Assembly: GCF_030413635.1 (NCBI RefSeq)
Contig: NZ_CP129235.1
Coordinates: forward strand, 2,666,001 to 2,730,000
Length of the DNA: 64,000 bases
Reading direction: 5' to 3'
Source of the DNA: Planococcus shenhongbingii
GTDB lineage: Bacteria > Bacillota > Bacilli > Bacillales_A > Planococcaceae
The notes below the pieces were generated by a model. The model was not told the origin of the DNA. It was given only the letters and a program-made list of their open reading frames with translations, and did no database searches. A program made the position numbers and the translations under genes. Positions 44,117 to 53,348 of this stretch are shown here, in pieces; position 1 is the stretch's first letter, and the number at the start of each line of letters is the position of its first letter.

Positions 44117-44185
44117 ATTTTAAAACAATGTCATGATAATATAAAGAAAGTGAATTTAATTGAACGTGCAAAAGGAGAGCAAATA

Positions 44186-44398
44186 ATGATTTTTAAAGTA
44201 TTATACCAAGAAAACCGTGCAGAGGTACCAGTTCGCGAAAATACACAGAGCCTCTATGTTGAAGCATCATCCGAGCGAGAAGTCAGATTCCATCTTAAAG
44301 ACCGCAATTACAATATCGAATTTATTCAGCTGCTTGAAGGAAGCCACCTTGCTTATGAACAAGACAGCGAAAATTTCGAAGTTGAGAGTTTGGACTAA
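44186..44398 (+). CDS. rpoY: RNA polymerase epsilon subunit
   Basis: A 70-residue protein, the small auxiliary epsilon subunit of Gram-positive RNA polymerase (YkzG). It starts [21 protein letters not shown] and has [22 protein letters not shown]. The start at 44186 follows AAAAGGAGAG by 5 bases; an earlier in-frame start at 44150 lacks a site. It lies 2 bases before rnjA, the conserved arrangement in Bacillales, so transcription and RNA decay factors are made together. Confidence 0.93.
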   Translation: MIFKVLYQENRAEVPVRENTQSLYVEASSEREVRFHLKDRNYNIEFIQLLEGSHLAYEQDSENFEVESLD

Positions 44399-44400
44399 CT

Positions 44401-46068
44401 ATGAAGTTTGTAAAGAATGACCAAACTGCCGTCTTCGCCCTTGGCGGACTAGGGGAAATCGGCAAAAACACGTATGGCGTCCAATTTCAGGATGAAATTA
44501 TCCTGATTGATGCCGGCATTAAATTTCCGGAAGACGATCTGCTCGGGATCGATTACGTAATTCCGGATTATACTTACCTAGTAAAAAATATGGATAAAAT
44601 TAAAGGCCTATTTATCACTCACGGCCATGAAGACCATATTGGCGGGATTCCTTACCTTTTGAAAAAAATCAATATTCCCGTTTACGGAGGCAAACTTGCA
44701 TTAGGCTTGCTGCGTAAAAAATTGGAGGAGCATGGTTTGCTTCGCCAAACAAAGATGATTGAAATCGAAGAAGAAGATATCATCAAATTCCGTAAAACTT
44801 CGGTCAGCTTTTTCCGTACTACCCATAGTATTCCCGACGCTTTCGGTGTGGTTGTCAAAACTCCTCCCGGAAATATCGTGCATACCGGAGATTTCAAATT
44901 CGATTTCACTCCGGTAGGCGAACCAGCTAACCTCTTGAAAATGGCGCAAATCGGCAGTGAAGGCGTTTTATGTTTATTGTCGGACAGCACGAATGCTGAA
45001 GTACCGAACTTCACCATGTCAGAGCGCAAAGTTGGCGAATCCATCAAAGATATTATGAGAAAAGTGGATGGCCGCTTGATTTTCGCCACTTTCGCTTCCA
45101 ATATTTACCGATTACAACAAGTCACAGACGAAGCTGTTGCCCAAGGCCGTAAAATTGCCGTTTTCGGACGCAGCATGGATAATGCCATGACTATCGGCCG
45201 TGAACTTGGATACATCAATGCACCGGAAGACGCTTTTGTTGATACTCAGACTTTGAATCGCCTTCCGGCAAACGAAGTGCTGATTCTTTGCACTGGTTCA
45301 CAAGGTGAACCGATGGCTGCGCTCTCACGGATTGCAAACGGTACCCACCGCCAGATCCAGATTCAGCCAAACGATACGGTCGTCTTCTCTTCTTCCCCGA
45401 TTCCGGGCAATACGAGCAGCGTTAACCGTACCATCAATTTGCTTTTCCGTGCAGGTGCAGACGTTATTCACGGCTCTTTAAATAATGTCCATACTTCCGG
45501 TCATGGCTCACAGCCTGAGAACAAATTGATGCTTCGTTTGATCAAACCGAAATTCTTTATGCCGATCCACGGTGAATACCGGATGCAGAAAATGCATGCT
45601 CAATTAGCAGTGGACTGTGATGTTCCTGAAGAAAATACGTTCATCATGGAAAATGGCGATGTGTTGGCTTTAAGCCAGGATGAAGCTGCAGTTGCCGGCC
45701 GCATACCTTCCGGCGATGTTTACATCGATGGAAGCGGAATCGGAGACATCGGCAATATTGTACTTCGCGACCGCCGCGTCCTTTCTGAAGAAGGATTAGT
45801 GATTGTTGTGGTCAGTGTCAATATGGAAAAAAATAAGATGGTGTCGGGTCCTGATATCATTTCACGCGGTTTTGTTTATATGCGTGAATCCGGCACGATG
45901 ATTTATGAAGCTCAGCAAATGCTGAACCGTCACCTGAACAAAAAAATCCATGGCAAAAACACGGAATGGGCCGAGCTGAAAGGCGATATTTCTGATGTCC
46001 TTGGACCGTATTTGTATGAAAAAACTAAACGCCGTCCAATGATTCTGCCAATCATCATGGAAGTCTAA
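44401..46068 (+). CDS. rnjA: Ribonuclease J1
   Basis: A 555-residue metallo-beta-lactamase/beta-CASP nuclease with 5'-exonuclease and endonuclease activity, central to RNA decay and maturation in Bacillales. The catalytic HGHEDH is at 74-79 (His74, His76, Asp78, His79), with the further ligands in [10 protein letters not shown] and in MPIHGEYRM. The beta-CASP region and the C-terminal domain that gives dimerisation are of normal length. It is translationally close to rpoY and ends in a strong terminator at 46093-46129. Confidence 0.97.
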   Translation: MKFVKNDQTAVFALGGLGEIGKNTYGVQFQDEIILIDAGIKFPEDDLLGIDYVIPDYTYLVKNMDKIKGLFITHGHEDHIGGIPYLLKKINIPVYGGKLALGLLRKKLEEHGLLRQTKMIEIEEEDIIKFRKTSVSFFRTTHSIPDAFGVVVKTPPGNIVHTGDFKFDFTPVGEPANLLKMAQIGSEGVLCLLSDSTNAEVPNFTMSERKVGESIKDIMRKVDGRLIFATFASNIYRLQQVTDEAVAQGRKIAVFGRSMDNAMTIGRELGYINAPEDAFVDTQTLNRLPANEVLILCTGSQGEPMAALSRIANGTHRQIQIQPNDTVVFSSSPIPGNTSSVNRTINLLFRAGADVIHGSLNNVHTSGHGSQPENKLMLRLIKPKFFMPIHGEYRMQKMHAQLAVDCDVPEENTFIMENGDVLALSQDEAAVAGRIPSGDVYIDGSGIGDIGNIVLRDRRVLSEEGLVIVVVSVNMEKNKMVSGPDIISRGFVYMRESGTMIYEAQQMLNRHLNKKIHGKNTEWAELKGDISDVLGPYLYEKTKRRPMILPIIMEV

Positions 46069-46092
46069 TAAAATACAGATCCTTATGGATTG

Positions 46093-46129
46093 AAAAAGGG
46101 AAGTTCCGAAATACTGGAATTTCCCTTTT
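46093..46129 (+). terminator. Terminator of rpoY-rnjA
   Basis: AAAAGGGAA pairs with TTCCCTTTT, with an inner GTTCC/GGAAT arm and loop GAAATACT. Confidence 0.8.
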
Positions 46130-46197
46130 GATTCCTATAAATTTTGCTACTCTAAAGAACTTAAGTAAAATCTTCTAGCTCTTTTCCGTATCCCTGC

Positions 46198-46246
46198 AAA
46201 AAAGCCCCGCCCTAGTCAGCTGCTGCTGGCTACGGCGGGGCTTTTC
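46198..46246 (-). terminator. Terminator of ktrC
   Basis: AAAAAAGCCCCGC pairs with GCGGGGCTTTT around a structured loop with CTAG/CTAC-like arms. T6 follows on the minus strand. Confidence 0.85.
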
Positions 46247-46262
46247 AAATTTCAGAGACACT

Positions 46263-46922
46263 TTAATTAAGCACTTTCTTCTCAAAACGATTAATATCTG
46301 CATCGGAACCGATAATAATCAAAACGTCCTTTAATTCGATTTCCATATCTGCCTGCGGCGACACCAAAATCTCACCATCTCTTTTGATGGCGACAATATT
46401 TATCCCGTATTTTGCACGGATGTCTAAACCGATCAGCGTCCGCCCTGCCAATTTATCATTTGCTTGTATTTCTGCGATGGAATGCTGGTCTGATAGCTCT
46501 AAATAATCGAGAACATTGTTTGACAGCATATTATGGGCAATCCGGATTCCCATATCGCGTTCCGGATGGACCACTTGGTCTGCACCAATTTTGTTCAGCA
46601 CTTTGGCATGGTAATCATTTTGAGCCTTTACAGTGATTTTTTTCACACCGATTTCCTTCAGCATCAATGTTGTCAAAATGCTTGCCTGGATATTTTCACC
46701 GATAGCCACAATGACATGTTCGAAATTTCGGATGCCGAGTGATTTCAAAACCGCTTCATCTGTTGTATCAGCCACAATGGCCTGTGTGGCAATAGAAGCG
46801 TATTCATCTACACGTTCCGTATCATTATCAATTGCCATGACATCGGCGTCCTGTTCGATCAGTTCGCGTACGATACTGCCTCCGAAACGCCCGAGGCCGA
46901 TGACTACAAATTCCTTTTTCAT
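46263..46922 (-). CDS. ktrC: Potassium uptake regulatory subunit KtrC/KtrA
   Basis: A 219-residue RCK protein that gates a KtrB/KtrD-type potassium channel on the membrane. The N-terminal RCK_N domain has the nucleotide-binding GLGRFGGS (9-16) and Asp near residue 33 in VMAIDND. The C-terminal RCK_C domain (about 135-218) starts near SIAEIQANDKLAGRTL and is where homologues bind c-di-AMP (family knowledge). The start at 46922 is chosen because GGGGG lies 7 bases upstream; an ATG two codons earlier is too close. It is next to rnjA as in B. subtilis ktrC. No membrane partner gene is in the window. Confidence 0.9.
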   Translation of the reverse strand: MKKEFVVIGLGRFGGSIVRELIEQDADVMAIDNDTERVDEYASIATQAIVADTTDEAVLKSLGIRNFEHVIVAIGENIQASILTTLMLKEIGVKKITVKAQNDYHAKVLNKIGADQVVHPERDMGIRIAHNMLSNNVLDYLELSDQHSIAEIQANDKLAGRTLIGLDIRAKYGINIVAIKRDGEILVSPQADMEIELKDVLIIIGSDADINRFEKKVLN

Positions 46923-46985
46923 ATCCATCCCCCAAATTCTTTAATTGGCATCAGTTTATCATACTACCCGCCACAATATAATCTC

Positions 46986-47014
46986 CATAAAAAACCCCCG
47001 CTCATCTGCGGGGG
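46986..47014 (-). terminator. Terminator of the cysteine-rich protein gene
   Basis: CCCCCGC pairs with GCGGGGG (loop TCATCT, containing the stop codon), followed by T6 on the minus strand. Confidence 0.8.
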
Positions 47015-47298
47015 TCTAGTGGTCTTTTTGGCCGTTTTTCACAATATTCACAGCTGTCGTCGCTGCATTTTTCTTCACGCCATTCGTTGCAATCAGAGCA
47101 GTAGCTAGCGTCAAATTCATCATCAAACGTTAAGGCAGATAAGCATTTATGGCAATACGTATGCACATCCATCCAATTGATGAACTTTTTGTTCGCCACT
47201 AAATATAGGCCTTGCTGTTCTTGTTTATAATTCATGATTGAGGGTCTTTGAATTACCCGGTTTTTAGGATCTAAGAAAAAATTCATTTTGCCGTTCAC
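47002..47298 (-). CDS. Small cysteine-rich (zinc-ribbon-like) protein of unknown function
   Basis: A 98-residue protein that I do not recognise. The N-terminal half (MNGKMNFFLDPKNRVIQ ... LVANKKFINWMDV) has no clear motif. The second half has eight cysteines in pairs: CHKC, CSDC, then KCSDDSCEYC, with a basic end RPKRPLDPRR. This pattern predicts one or two zinc-binding ribbons. A GTG start at 47298 is preferred with GGGAG 8 bases upstream, over a GTG at 47307. It is monocistronic with its own terminator, between ktrC and the polyamine regulator. Confidence 0.75.
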   Translation of the reverse strand: MNGKMNFFLDPKNRVIQRPSIMNYKQEQQGLYLVANKKFINWMDVHTYCHKCLSALTFDDEFDASYCSDCNEWREEKCSDDSCEYCEKRPKRPLDPRR

Positions 47299-47461
47299 TT
47301 TTATCACTCCCAGAAGATTGGTCGGGCTATTAAATCATTATATATATTGAACTGAAATATTATTCCACTCATTAAAGCTTTTTTACCATTTCTTTATAAT
47401 AGTAAATACTCCTAGTAAAAAGCAATAGATTTGTTTTTATATTTTCATTTTCTTTTATAAC

Positions 47462-47489
47462 TTGAATAATAGCAGACATTTTGTATAAT
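47462..47489 (+). promoter_or_regulatory. Promoter of the pot regulator operon
   Basis: TTGAAT (47462-47467), a 16-base spacer and a perfect TATAAT (47484-47489), in a strongly AT-rich stretch. Confidence 0.65.
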
Positions 47490-47501
47490 AAAAGACGTTG
47501 A

Positions 47502-47553
47502 TAGTAAACAAAATATATATTTTAACTAAACTTTTATTTCTTGTTGTTTACTA
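47502..47553 (+). promoter_or_regulatory. Candidate operator: 10-bp inverted repeat
   Basis: TAGTAAACAA (47502-47511) and its exact complement TTGTTTACTA (47544-47553) are 32 bases apart, just downstream of the predicted transcription start. They could bind the XRE-cupin regulator encoded next, or form a stem in the leader. Confidence 0.5.
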
Positions 47554-47580
47554 ATACTAAATGAATTGGAGTGCAATCTT

Positions 47581-48123
47581 ATGCAGATTGGGACCAAGAT
47601 AAAGCGGCTGCGTTTAAAAAACGGTTTAACCCAGGAAGAACTGGGAGAACGAACCGATCTCAGCAAAGGATTTATCTCTCAGCTAGAGAGAGATTTAAAC
47701 TCTCCTTCTATCGAGACACTGTTCTCCTTGTTGGAAGTGTTGGGCACTTCACCGAAAGAGTTTTTTGATGACTCTGATGAAGATAAAAAAGTGGTTTTTA
47801 TGCCAGATGAACACATCATCCATACGGATGAAAGTCTTGGATATGAAATTGATTGGCTGATCACGACTTCAAATAAAAAAGAAATGGAACCCGTTTACTT
47901 AACATTAGCCGAAAAGGGCCAATTTAAACAATTCGAACCGTCTCTTGCCGAAACATTCATTTATGTTTTGGAAGGAAAAGTGCGTTTAGTGTTAGGCAGC
48001 CAAGAGCATATAGCGAAAGCCGGCGATTCAATTTATTATGAAGCCTCTGATCATCACCAATTGATCAACGCCTATTCAGGAACATCTGAAATGATTATCG
48101 TTACGACACAATCTTATTTATAA
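47581..48123 (+). CDS. XRE-family regulator with C-terminal cupin domain (PuuR-like)
   Basis: A 180-residue transcription regulator. An HTH domain (about 7-60: [20 protein letters not shown], then [18 protein letters not shown]) is joined to a small-molecule-binding cupin (about 105-175: [16 protein letters not shown] ... [17 protein letters not shown]). This architecture includes PuuR and related polyamine or metabolite regulators. It is the first gene of a five-gene operon with potABCD, 13 bases before potA, so it probably senses polyamine and controls its own operon (inference). The ATG at 47581 has GGAGTG 7 bases upstream. Confidence 0.9.
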   Translation: MQIGTKIKRLRLKNGLTQEELGERTDLSKGFISQLERDLNSPSIETLFSLLEVLGTSPKEFFDDSDEDKKVVFMPDEHIIHTDESLGYEIDWLITTSNKKEMEPVYLTLAEKGQFKQFEPSLAETFIYVLEGKVRLVLGSQEHIAKAGDSIYYEASDHHQLINAYSGTSEMIIVTTQSYL

Positions 48124-48136
48124 CAGGAGGTATCAT

Positions 48137-49243
48137 ATGTCACACACACCGATCATCCGCTTTGATAACGTGACTCAACAATATGAAGGAGCCGGCAGCG
48201 TGCTCAGCAATATCAGCTTTGAACTGGAAAGAGGAAAATTTTATACGCTGCTTGGCCCTTCAGGATGCGGAAAAACAACTATTTTACGATTGATTGCCGG
48301 TTTTATCACGCCTACTTCAGGTGATATTTATATCGAAGGAAAAAAAGTCAACCACTTGCCCGCAAATGAGCGCCAAGTAAACACCGTTTTCCAGGATTAC
48401 GCTTTATTCCCCCATTTAAACGTCTATGAGAATATAGCGTTTGGATTGCGGATCAAAAAATTAAAAAAAGCGGAAATCGACCGGCGTGTTAAAGAAGCAC
48501 TGGAGTTCGTCAACTTAAAAGGCTATGAAAAGAGGGAAATCCAAGAAATGTCCGGCGGCCAGCGCCAGCGTGTAGCCATTGCCCGTGCGATAGTCAATGA
48601 TCCAGAAGTAATCCTGCTTGACGAGCCGCTTTCTGCGCTTGACTTGAAATTGCGGACAGAGATGCAATATGAGCTGCGGGAATTGCAGCAGCGGCTCGGC
48701 AAAACGTTTGTCTTTGTTACACACGACCAGGAAGAGGCACTTGCTATGTCCGATGAAATTTTCGTCATGAATGCTGGAGAAATCCAGCAAAGCGGAACGC
48801 CCATGGACATATACGATGAGCCGATCAACCGTTTCGTCGCTGATTTTATTGGTGAATCGAATATTGTCCCAGGAGAAATGGTGGCTGACTACCGGGTCCG
48901 TTTCGCCAACAAGGAATTTGACTGCGTAGACGCTGGCTTAAATCCGAACGAAAATGTAGAAATCGTGATCCGTCCGGAAGACTTGGAGATCACTCCGGTT
49001 GAACAGGGTAAAATGGCCGTTACGGTTGATACTCAATTGTTCAGAGGCGTCCATTTTGAAATTTCCACGCTCGACGAAGCCGGCAACGAATGGCTGGTGC
49101 ATTCGACTAAGAAAGCTGAGGTCGGCTCACGCATCGGGTTAGATTTTGATCCGGAAGCCATTCATGTTATGCGCTTAAATGAAACAGAAGATGCATTTGA
49201 TGCGCGCCTTGAAGCGTATGGAGAAAATGTTTATGAAAAGTAA
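48137..49243 (+). CDS. potA: Spermidine/putrescine ABC transporter, ATPase
   Basis: A 368-residue ABC ATPase of the CUT/POT type that powers polyamine import. Walker A is GPSGCGKTT (40-48), the signature [13 protein letters not shown], Walker [13 protein letters not shown] and the switch histidine is in [11 protein letters not shown]-terminal TOBE domain (about 280-350) follows. AGGAGG precedes the ATG. Its end overlaps potB by 11 bases. Substrate assignment rests on the order potA-potB-potC-potD and on PotD similarity. Confidence 0.93.
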   Translation: MSHTPIIRFDNVTQQYEGAGSVLSNISFELERGKFYTLLGPSGCGKTTILRLIAGFITPTSGDIYIEGKKVNHLPANERQVNTVFQDYALFPHLNVYENIAFGLRIKKLKKAEIDRRVKEALEFVNLKGYEKREIQEMSGGQRQRVAIARAIVNDPEVILLDEPLSALDLKLRTEMQYELRELQQRLGKTFVFVTHDQEEALAMSDEIFVMNAGEIQQSGTPMDIYDEPINRFVADFIGESNIVPGEMVADYRVRFANKEFDCVDAGLNPNENVEIVIRPEDLEITPVEQGKMAVTVDTQLFRGVHFEISTLDEAGNEWLVHSTKKAEVGSRIGLDFDPEAIHVMRLNETEDAFDARLEAYGENVYEK

Positions 49244-50057
49244 TGCAGCTCGTCCTTTCTACATGATTCCTTATTATCTTTGGATTGCTTTTTTTGTCAT
49301 TGCACCTATTGTCCTTATTGGCTATTATTCTTTTTTTGATCTGGAAGGCAAATTCACGCTCGGCAATTACCAAAACTTTTTTTCATCGGTTTATTTGGAG
49401 CTGACGTTAAGTTCATTCTGGTACGCTTTCCTTATCACATTATTTTCCATATTAATCGCTTATCCAACGGCTTATTGGCTGACCAAAACGAAGCACAAGC
49501 AATTGTGGCTTTTGCTCATTATTATCCCTTCCTGGATCAATTTACTTTTGAAAACCTATGCCTTTATCGGCATTTTCGGATTAAATGGACCGGCCAATAA
49601 ATTAATGAGCGCTCTTGGAATCGGAAAACAGCAGATTTTGTTCACAGATTTCAGTTTTATTTTTGTGTCGGTTTATATCTTTATTCCTTTTATGATTCTA
49701 CCGATATTCAACTCGCTGGATCGATTGAATCCAGCTTTGATTGATGCATCACGTGATCTGGGAGCATCTTCCTGGATGACATTCAGAAAGGTTATTTTCC
49801 CTTTAGCGATCAATGGCGTAAAATCGGGGATTCAAGCTGTCTTTATCCCTGCATTGTCGTTGTTTGTCATCACCCGTTTAATTGCCGGCAACAAAGTGAT
49901 TACGCTCGGAACGGCGATTGAACAGCAATTTCTCGTTACACAGAACTGGGGCATGGGGTCCACCATTGCGGTGTTCTTAATCTTATTCATGTTCATCATT
50001 ATGATGGCGACAGGCCAGAAAGACAAAGGAGGTGCTGCAAATGGGAAAATTAAGTAA
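49233..50057 (+). CDS. potB: Spermidine/putrescine ABC transporter, permease PotB
   Basis: A 274-residue inner-membrane permease with six helices. The ATPase-contact EAA loop reads [25 protein letters not shown] near residue 190. The N-terminal [22 protein letters not shown] is typical. The start at 49233 has GGAG upstream and overlaps potA by 11 bases; an earlier in-frame start at 49179 would read deep into potA. Forms a heterodimer with PotC. Confidence 0.92.
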   Translation: MKSNAARPFYMIPYYLWIAFFVIAPIVLIGYYSFFDLEGKFTLGNYQNFFSSVYLELTLSSFWYAFLITLFSILIAYPTAYWLTKTKHKQLWLLLIIIPSWINLLLKTYAFIGIFGLNGPANKLMSALGIGKQQILFTDFSFIFVSVYIFIPFMILPIFNSLDRLNPALIDASRDLGASSWMTFRKVIFPLAINGVKSGIQAVFIPALSLFVITRLIAGNKVITLGTAIEQQFLVTQNWGMGSTIAVFLILFMFIIMMATGQKDKGGAANGKIK

Positions 50058-50838
50058 GCCGGCTCGGGTTTATTTGGCCTTTGTCTTCTTTGTCCTGTAT
50101 GCCCCCATCTTTTATCTGATTTTTTATTCATTCAATAGCGGCGGTACGATGTCGAGTTTTGAGGGCTTTACATGGGAACATTATGCTGCTGTATTCAATG
50201 ACACCCGCTTGATCATCATTTTGCTGAATACCATCATTGTGGCTTTGCTGTCATCGTTGATCTCGACGGCAATCGGCGTGCTGGGAGCGATCGGCATTGT
50301 TTTTTTACGGAACCGGAAGATGCGGAATGCGGTCTTATCGCTTAACAACATACTGATTGTCAGCCCGGATGTTATTATCGGAGCCTCATTTTTGATCCTT
50401 TTCACAATGGTTGGCGTTAAACTCGGCTTTGCTTCTGTGCTGATTTCCCATATCGCTTTCAGTATTCCGATTGTCGTGATCATGGTGCTGCCTAAGCTGC
50501 AGGAAATGAGTTTTTCGCTGATTGATGCGGCGGCGGATCTTGGAGCTTCAAAACGGGATATTTTAACCCGTGTCATTATCCCTTATATCAAGCCCGGAAT
50601 TTTCGCCGGATTTTTTCTGGCTCTCACCTACTCGCTTGACGATTTTGCCGTAACATTTTTTGTTACAGGCAACGGTTTCTCTACACTATCCGTAGAAATA
50701 TATTCCATGGCACGTGCCGGAATCACTCTTACCATCAATGCGTTGTCCGCCTTGATCTTTATCGTGACGCTCGGGCTTGTTGTCGGTTATTACTTCTTTA
50801 ATCAACGGGCACGTACCATCGGAACAGGAGGGCAGTAA
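50041..50838 (+). CDS. potC: Spermidine/putrescine ABC transporter, permease PotC
   Basis: A 265-residue permease with six membrane helices and the EAA loop LIDAAADLGASKRDILTRVIIPYIKPG near residue 165. The conserved LDDFAVTFFVTG stretch follows. The start at 50041 lies within the end of potB (17-base overlap) and has AAAGGAGGTG 5 bases upstream. PotC pairs with PotB to form the channel. Its stop is 1 base before the potD start. Confidence 0.92.
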   Translation: MGKLSKPARVYLAFVFFVLYAPIFYLIFYSFNSGGTMSSFEGFTWEHYAAVFNDTRLIIILLNTIIVALLSSLISTAIGVLGAIGIVFLRNRKMRNAVLSLNNILIVSPDVIIGASFLILFTMVGVKLGFASVLISHIAFSIPIVVIMVLPKLQEMSFSLIDAAADLGASKRDILTRVIIPYIKPGIFAGFFLALTYSLDDFAVTFFVTGNGFSTLSVEIYSMARAGITLTINALSALIFIVTLGLVVGYYFFNQRARTIGTGGQ

Positions 50839-50839
50839 T

Positions 50840-51916
50840 ATGAAGAGCATCGTTCAAGTAAGCGTAGCAATTCTTGTTGTTTGCGCTCTGTTGTTTTACG
50901 GCGTCTCATCTCTCGAAAAAAGCTCGGCAACAAGCAGCGGCGGTTCGATAACCGTCTATAACTGGGGCGAATATATCGACCCGGAACTGCTTGAACAGTT
51001 TGAAAAAGAAACCAATATCAATGTCGTATACGAAACCTTCGATTCAAACGAAGCGATGATGACGAAAATCGAACAAGGAGGCACATCCTATGATGTCGCT
51101 ATCCCTTCCGAATATGCCATTGAAAAAATGAAAGAAAATGATTTATTAATTCCGATCGACCACGAAAAAATCCCGAACTTGAAAAACATCGATCCTTACT
51201 TTCTGGACTTGCCTTTTGACCCTGGCAATGAATTTTCGATTCCGTATTTCTGGGGAACCGTCGGCATTGCCTTCAATCCCACGCTTTTGGAAGGGCAGAC
51301 TTTTGAAAGCTGGGACGATTTATGGGATCCCAGCCTCAAGCAGGAAGTCATTATAGTGGACGGCGCCCGGGAAGTAATTGGCATGGGGTTGAACAGCTTA
51401 GGTTACTCGCTGAATTCGCGTGATGTTGCAGAACTTCGGGAAGCTACCGATAAGCTGAAGACGCTTGGACCAAATATCAAAGCAGTCATCGGCGATGAAA
51501 TCGTTGAAATGATGCGGCGGGAAGAAGCGGCCGTAGCTTTGACTTGGTCTGGCCAAGCCGCCGATATGATGTTCGTCAACGAAAACATCGATTTTTCTGT
51601 TCCTGAAGAAGGCTCCAATCTTTGGTTCGACAATATGGTCATCCCCAAAACTTCAAGTAATATTGACGGTGCGCATGCCTTCATCAACTTCATGCTGGAT
51701 GCAGAGACCGCAGCACAAAATACCGAGTATGTCGGCTATTCCACTCCCAACCAGGCTGCTGTTGAACTGATGGATCCGGAAGTTACCGGAGATGAACGCT
51801 TTTATCCTCCTGAAGAGTTGCGTGAACGGCTGGAAGTTTACGAAAACCTTGGACTTGAAATGCTGGGCATCTACAACGAGCTTTTCTTAGAATTTAAAAT
51901 GGATATGGAAAATTAA
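50840..51916 (+). CDS. potD: Spermidine/putrescine-binding protein PotD
   Basis: A 358-residue substrate-binding protein. The mature part begins with ITVYNWGEYIDPELLEQFEKE, the PotD/PotF signature, and includes YDVAIPSEYAIEKM, the ligand-side IPYFWGTVGIAFNP, and ALTWSGQAADMMFVNENI. An N-terminal hydrophobic helix (about 3-22) is present, but no lipobox with Cys is seen, unlike most Gram-positive binding proteins. It may be held by an uncleaved helix. AGGAGGG precedes the ATG and a terminator follows. It is last in the operon. Confidence 0.92.
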   Translation: MKSIVQVSVAILVVCALLFYGVSSLEKSSATSSGGSITVYNWGEYIDPELLEQFEKETNINVVYETFDSNEAMMTKIEQGGTSYDVAIPSEYAIEKMKENDLLIPIDHEKIPNLKNIDPYFLDLPFDPGNEFSIPYFWGTVGIAFNPTLLEGQTFESWDDLWDPSLKQEVIIVDGAREVIGMGLNSLGYSLNSRDVAELREATDKLKTLGPNIKAVIGDEIVEMMRREEAAVALTWSGQAADMMFVNENIDFSVPEEGSNLWFDNMVIPKTSSNIDGAHAFINFMLDAETAAQNTEYVGYSTPNQAAVELMDPEVTGDERFYPPEELRERLEVYENLGLEMLGIYNELFLEFKMDMEN

Positions 51917-51945
51917 CAGGCAGACTTGTACTGCCTGTTTTTTTC
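51913..51945 (+). terminator. Terminator of the pot operon
   Basis: AACAGGCAG pairs with CTGCCTGTT (loop ACTTGTA), followed by T6-7. Confidence 0.9.
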
Positions 51946-52026
51946 TTTGCTCAACGGGTATTGTATTTCATATTCTTTATGATAAACTTTTAGACACACG
52001 AAATATTAACGAAAGAAGGACAATCT

Positions 52027-53217
52027 ATGGCCGCAAAGTCACATAAATTCGCCTTATATGTATTGATGTTCAATATGTTTATTGCCATGAGCGGAATCGG
52101 TCTAATTATTCCTATTATGCCAGAGTACTTGGATACTTTCGGCGTCGCAGGGCAAGCGCTCGGCACTTTGGTTGCAACCTTTGCTCTTGCCCAATTCCTC
52201 TTTTCACCGCTTTCCGGCCAATTGTCAGATAAGTACGGCCGAAAAAAACTCATCATTTTCGGCCTGATCATTTTTGGGCTGTCACAATTAGTATTCGGAT
52301 TAGCTTCCCATCTCTGGATTTTGTATCTCGCCCGGTTCTTCAGCGGCCTTGGCGCAGCATTTTTAATTCCTCCGATGATGGCATTCGTGGCAGATATCAC
52401 GACATTCGAAGAACGCGGCAAAGGAATGGGCTTGCTTGGCGCTTCCATGTCGCTTGGCTTTATGGTAGGTCCGGGATTCGGCGGATTTTTAGCGGAAGTC
52501 AGCCTGCAATTCCCTTTCTATGTCGCGACTACTGTCGCGCTCTTAGCCGCTGCCATTTCGCTTATCGCTTTGCCGAATGTAGCACCGACCGTCCCTGCCA
52601 TTCCTGTTAAAAACGAAAATCTGTTGGAGCAGATGAAACGGTCAGTCTATACTCCTTATTTCGTCATGCTGCTTGTCATGCTGATTTTTGCTTTTGGCCT
52701 GGCCAATTTCCAGTCCACCATCGCTTTATATGTGGACAAGAAATTTCAGTTTACCCCTAAAGAAATTTCGGTATTGATAACGATAGGCGGTTTTGTCGGA
52801 GTAATTGCCCAAACTTTCGTCATCAACCGGCTGTTTAAACGCTTTGGCGAGATGAAAGTAATTTTGGTCAATCTGCTGGTTTCAGCGGGGGCCATGATCG
52901 GTATATTATTCGTCAGCACATTCTGGACGATCTTGCTGGTGGCAACGGTATTCTTCACTGCTGCTTCCCTGCTGCGGCCTGCTATCAACACCTTGATTTC
53001 AAAACTTGCGGGCAAAGACCAAGGGTATGCAGCTGGCATGAATAACGCTTATATGAGCTTAGGCAATATGATAGGGCCTGCTTTAGCTGGAATCCTTTTT
53101 GACATTGACATGAGCTTCCCTTATATTTTCGGAACCGCTATTTTAATCACCTGTTTCTTTATCGCCAATACTTGGTCTATGAGAAAACAGCAATTATTGG
53201 CCGCCAGCAGAAGCTAA
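52027..53217 (+). CDS. Major facilitator superfamily exporter (DHA1, multidrug type)
   Basis: A 396-residue protein with twelve predicted helices. The DHA1 motif A GQLSDKYGRKKLI follows helix 2, motif B LARFFSGLGAAFLIP lies in helix 4 and motif C LGFMVGPGFGGFLAE in helix 5, a pattern of drug:H+ antiporters such as NorA, Blt or TetA(L). The substrate is unknown. The start has AAGAAGGAC upstream. It is transcribed alone and lies after the pot operon. Polyamine efflux, known for Blt, is an attractive but untested link. A repeat element follows its stop codon. Confidence 0.88.
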   Translation: MAAKSHKFALYVLMFNMFIAMSGIGLIIPIMPEYLDTFGVAGQALGTLVATFALAQFLFSPLSGQLSDKYGRKKLIIFGLIIFGLSQLVFGLASHLWILYLARFFSGLGAAFLIPPMMAFVADITTFEERGKGMGLLGASMSLGFMVGPGFGGFLAEVSLQFPFYVATTVALLAAAISLIALPNVAPTVPAIPVKNENLLEQMKRSVYTPYFVMLLVMLIFAFGLANFQSTIALYVDKKFQFTPKEISVLITIGGFVGVIAQTFVINRLFKRFGEMKVILVNLLVSAGAMIGILFVSTFWTILLVATVFFTAASLLRPAINTLISKLAGKDQGYAAGMNNAYMSLGNMIGPALAGILFDIDMSFPYIFGTAILITCFFIANTWSMRKQQLLAASRS

Positions 53218-53304
53218 TAAGAAAAGCGCATGCGCCTCTGTAAGGAAGCCCCGTCTGTAATGGAGGTCTTTGCCATTATGGGCGAGGCGCTGGAGTCTGG
53301 ATAA
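53218..53304. repeat. Interspersed intergenic repeat, copy 2 (inverted)
   Basis: A stretch from AAGAAAAGCGCATGCGCCTC to GAGGCGCTGGAGTCTGGATA. The ends are complementary to the ends of copy 1 at 10271-10399, and internal GCGCCTC/GAGGCGC arms allow a hairpin. The interior is shorter and diverged. It lies between convergent genes. Confidence 0.5.
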
Positions 53305-53308
53305 AAAA

Positions 53309-53348
53309 TAAAAGCGAAAAAGAGATTAGTTTCTCTTTTTCGCTTTTA
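53309..53348 (-). terminator. Terminator of the MoxR-vWA operon
   Basis: A 17-bp stem (from TAAAAGCGAAAAAGAGA and its complement) whose loop contains the TAA stop of the last gene. A T-rich tail follows on the minus strand. Confidence 0.85.
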
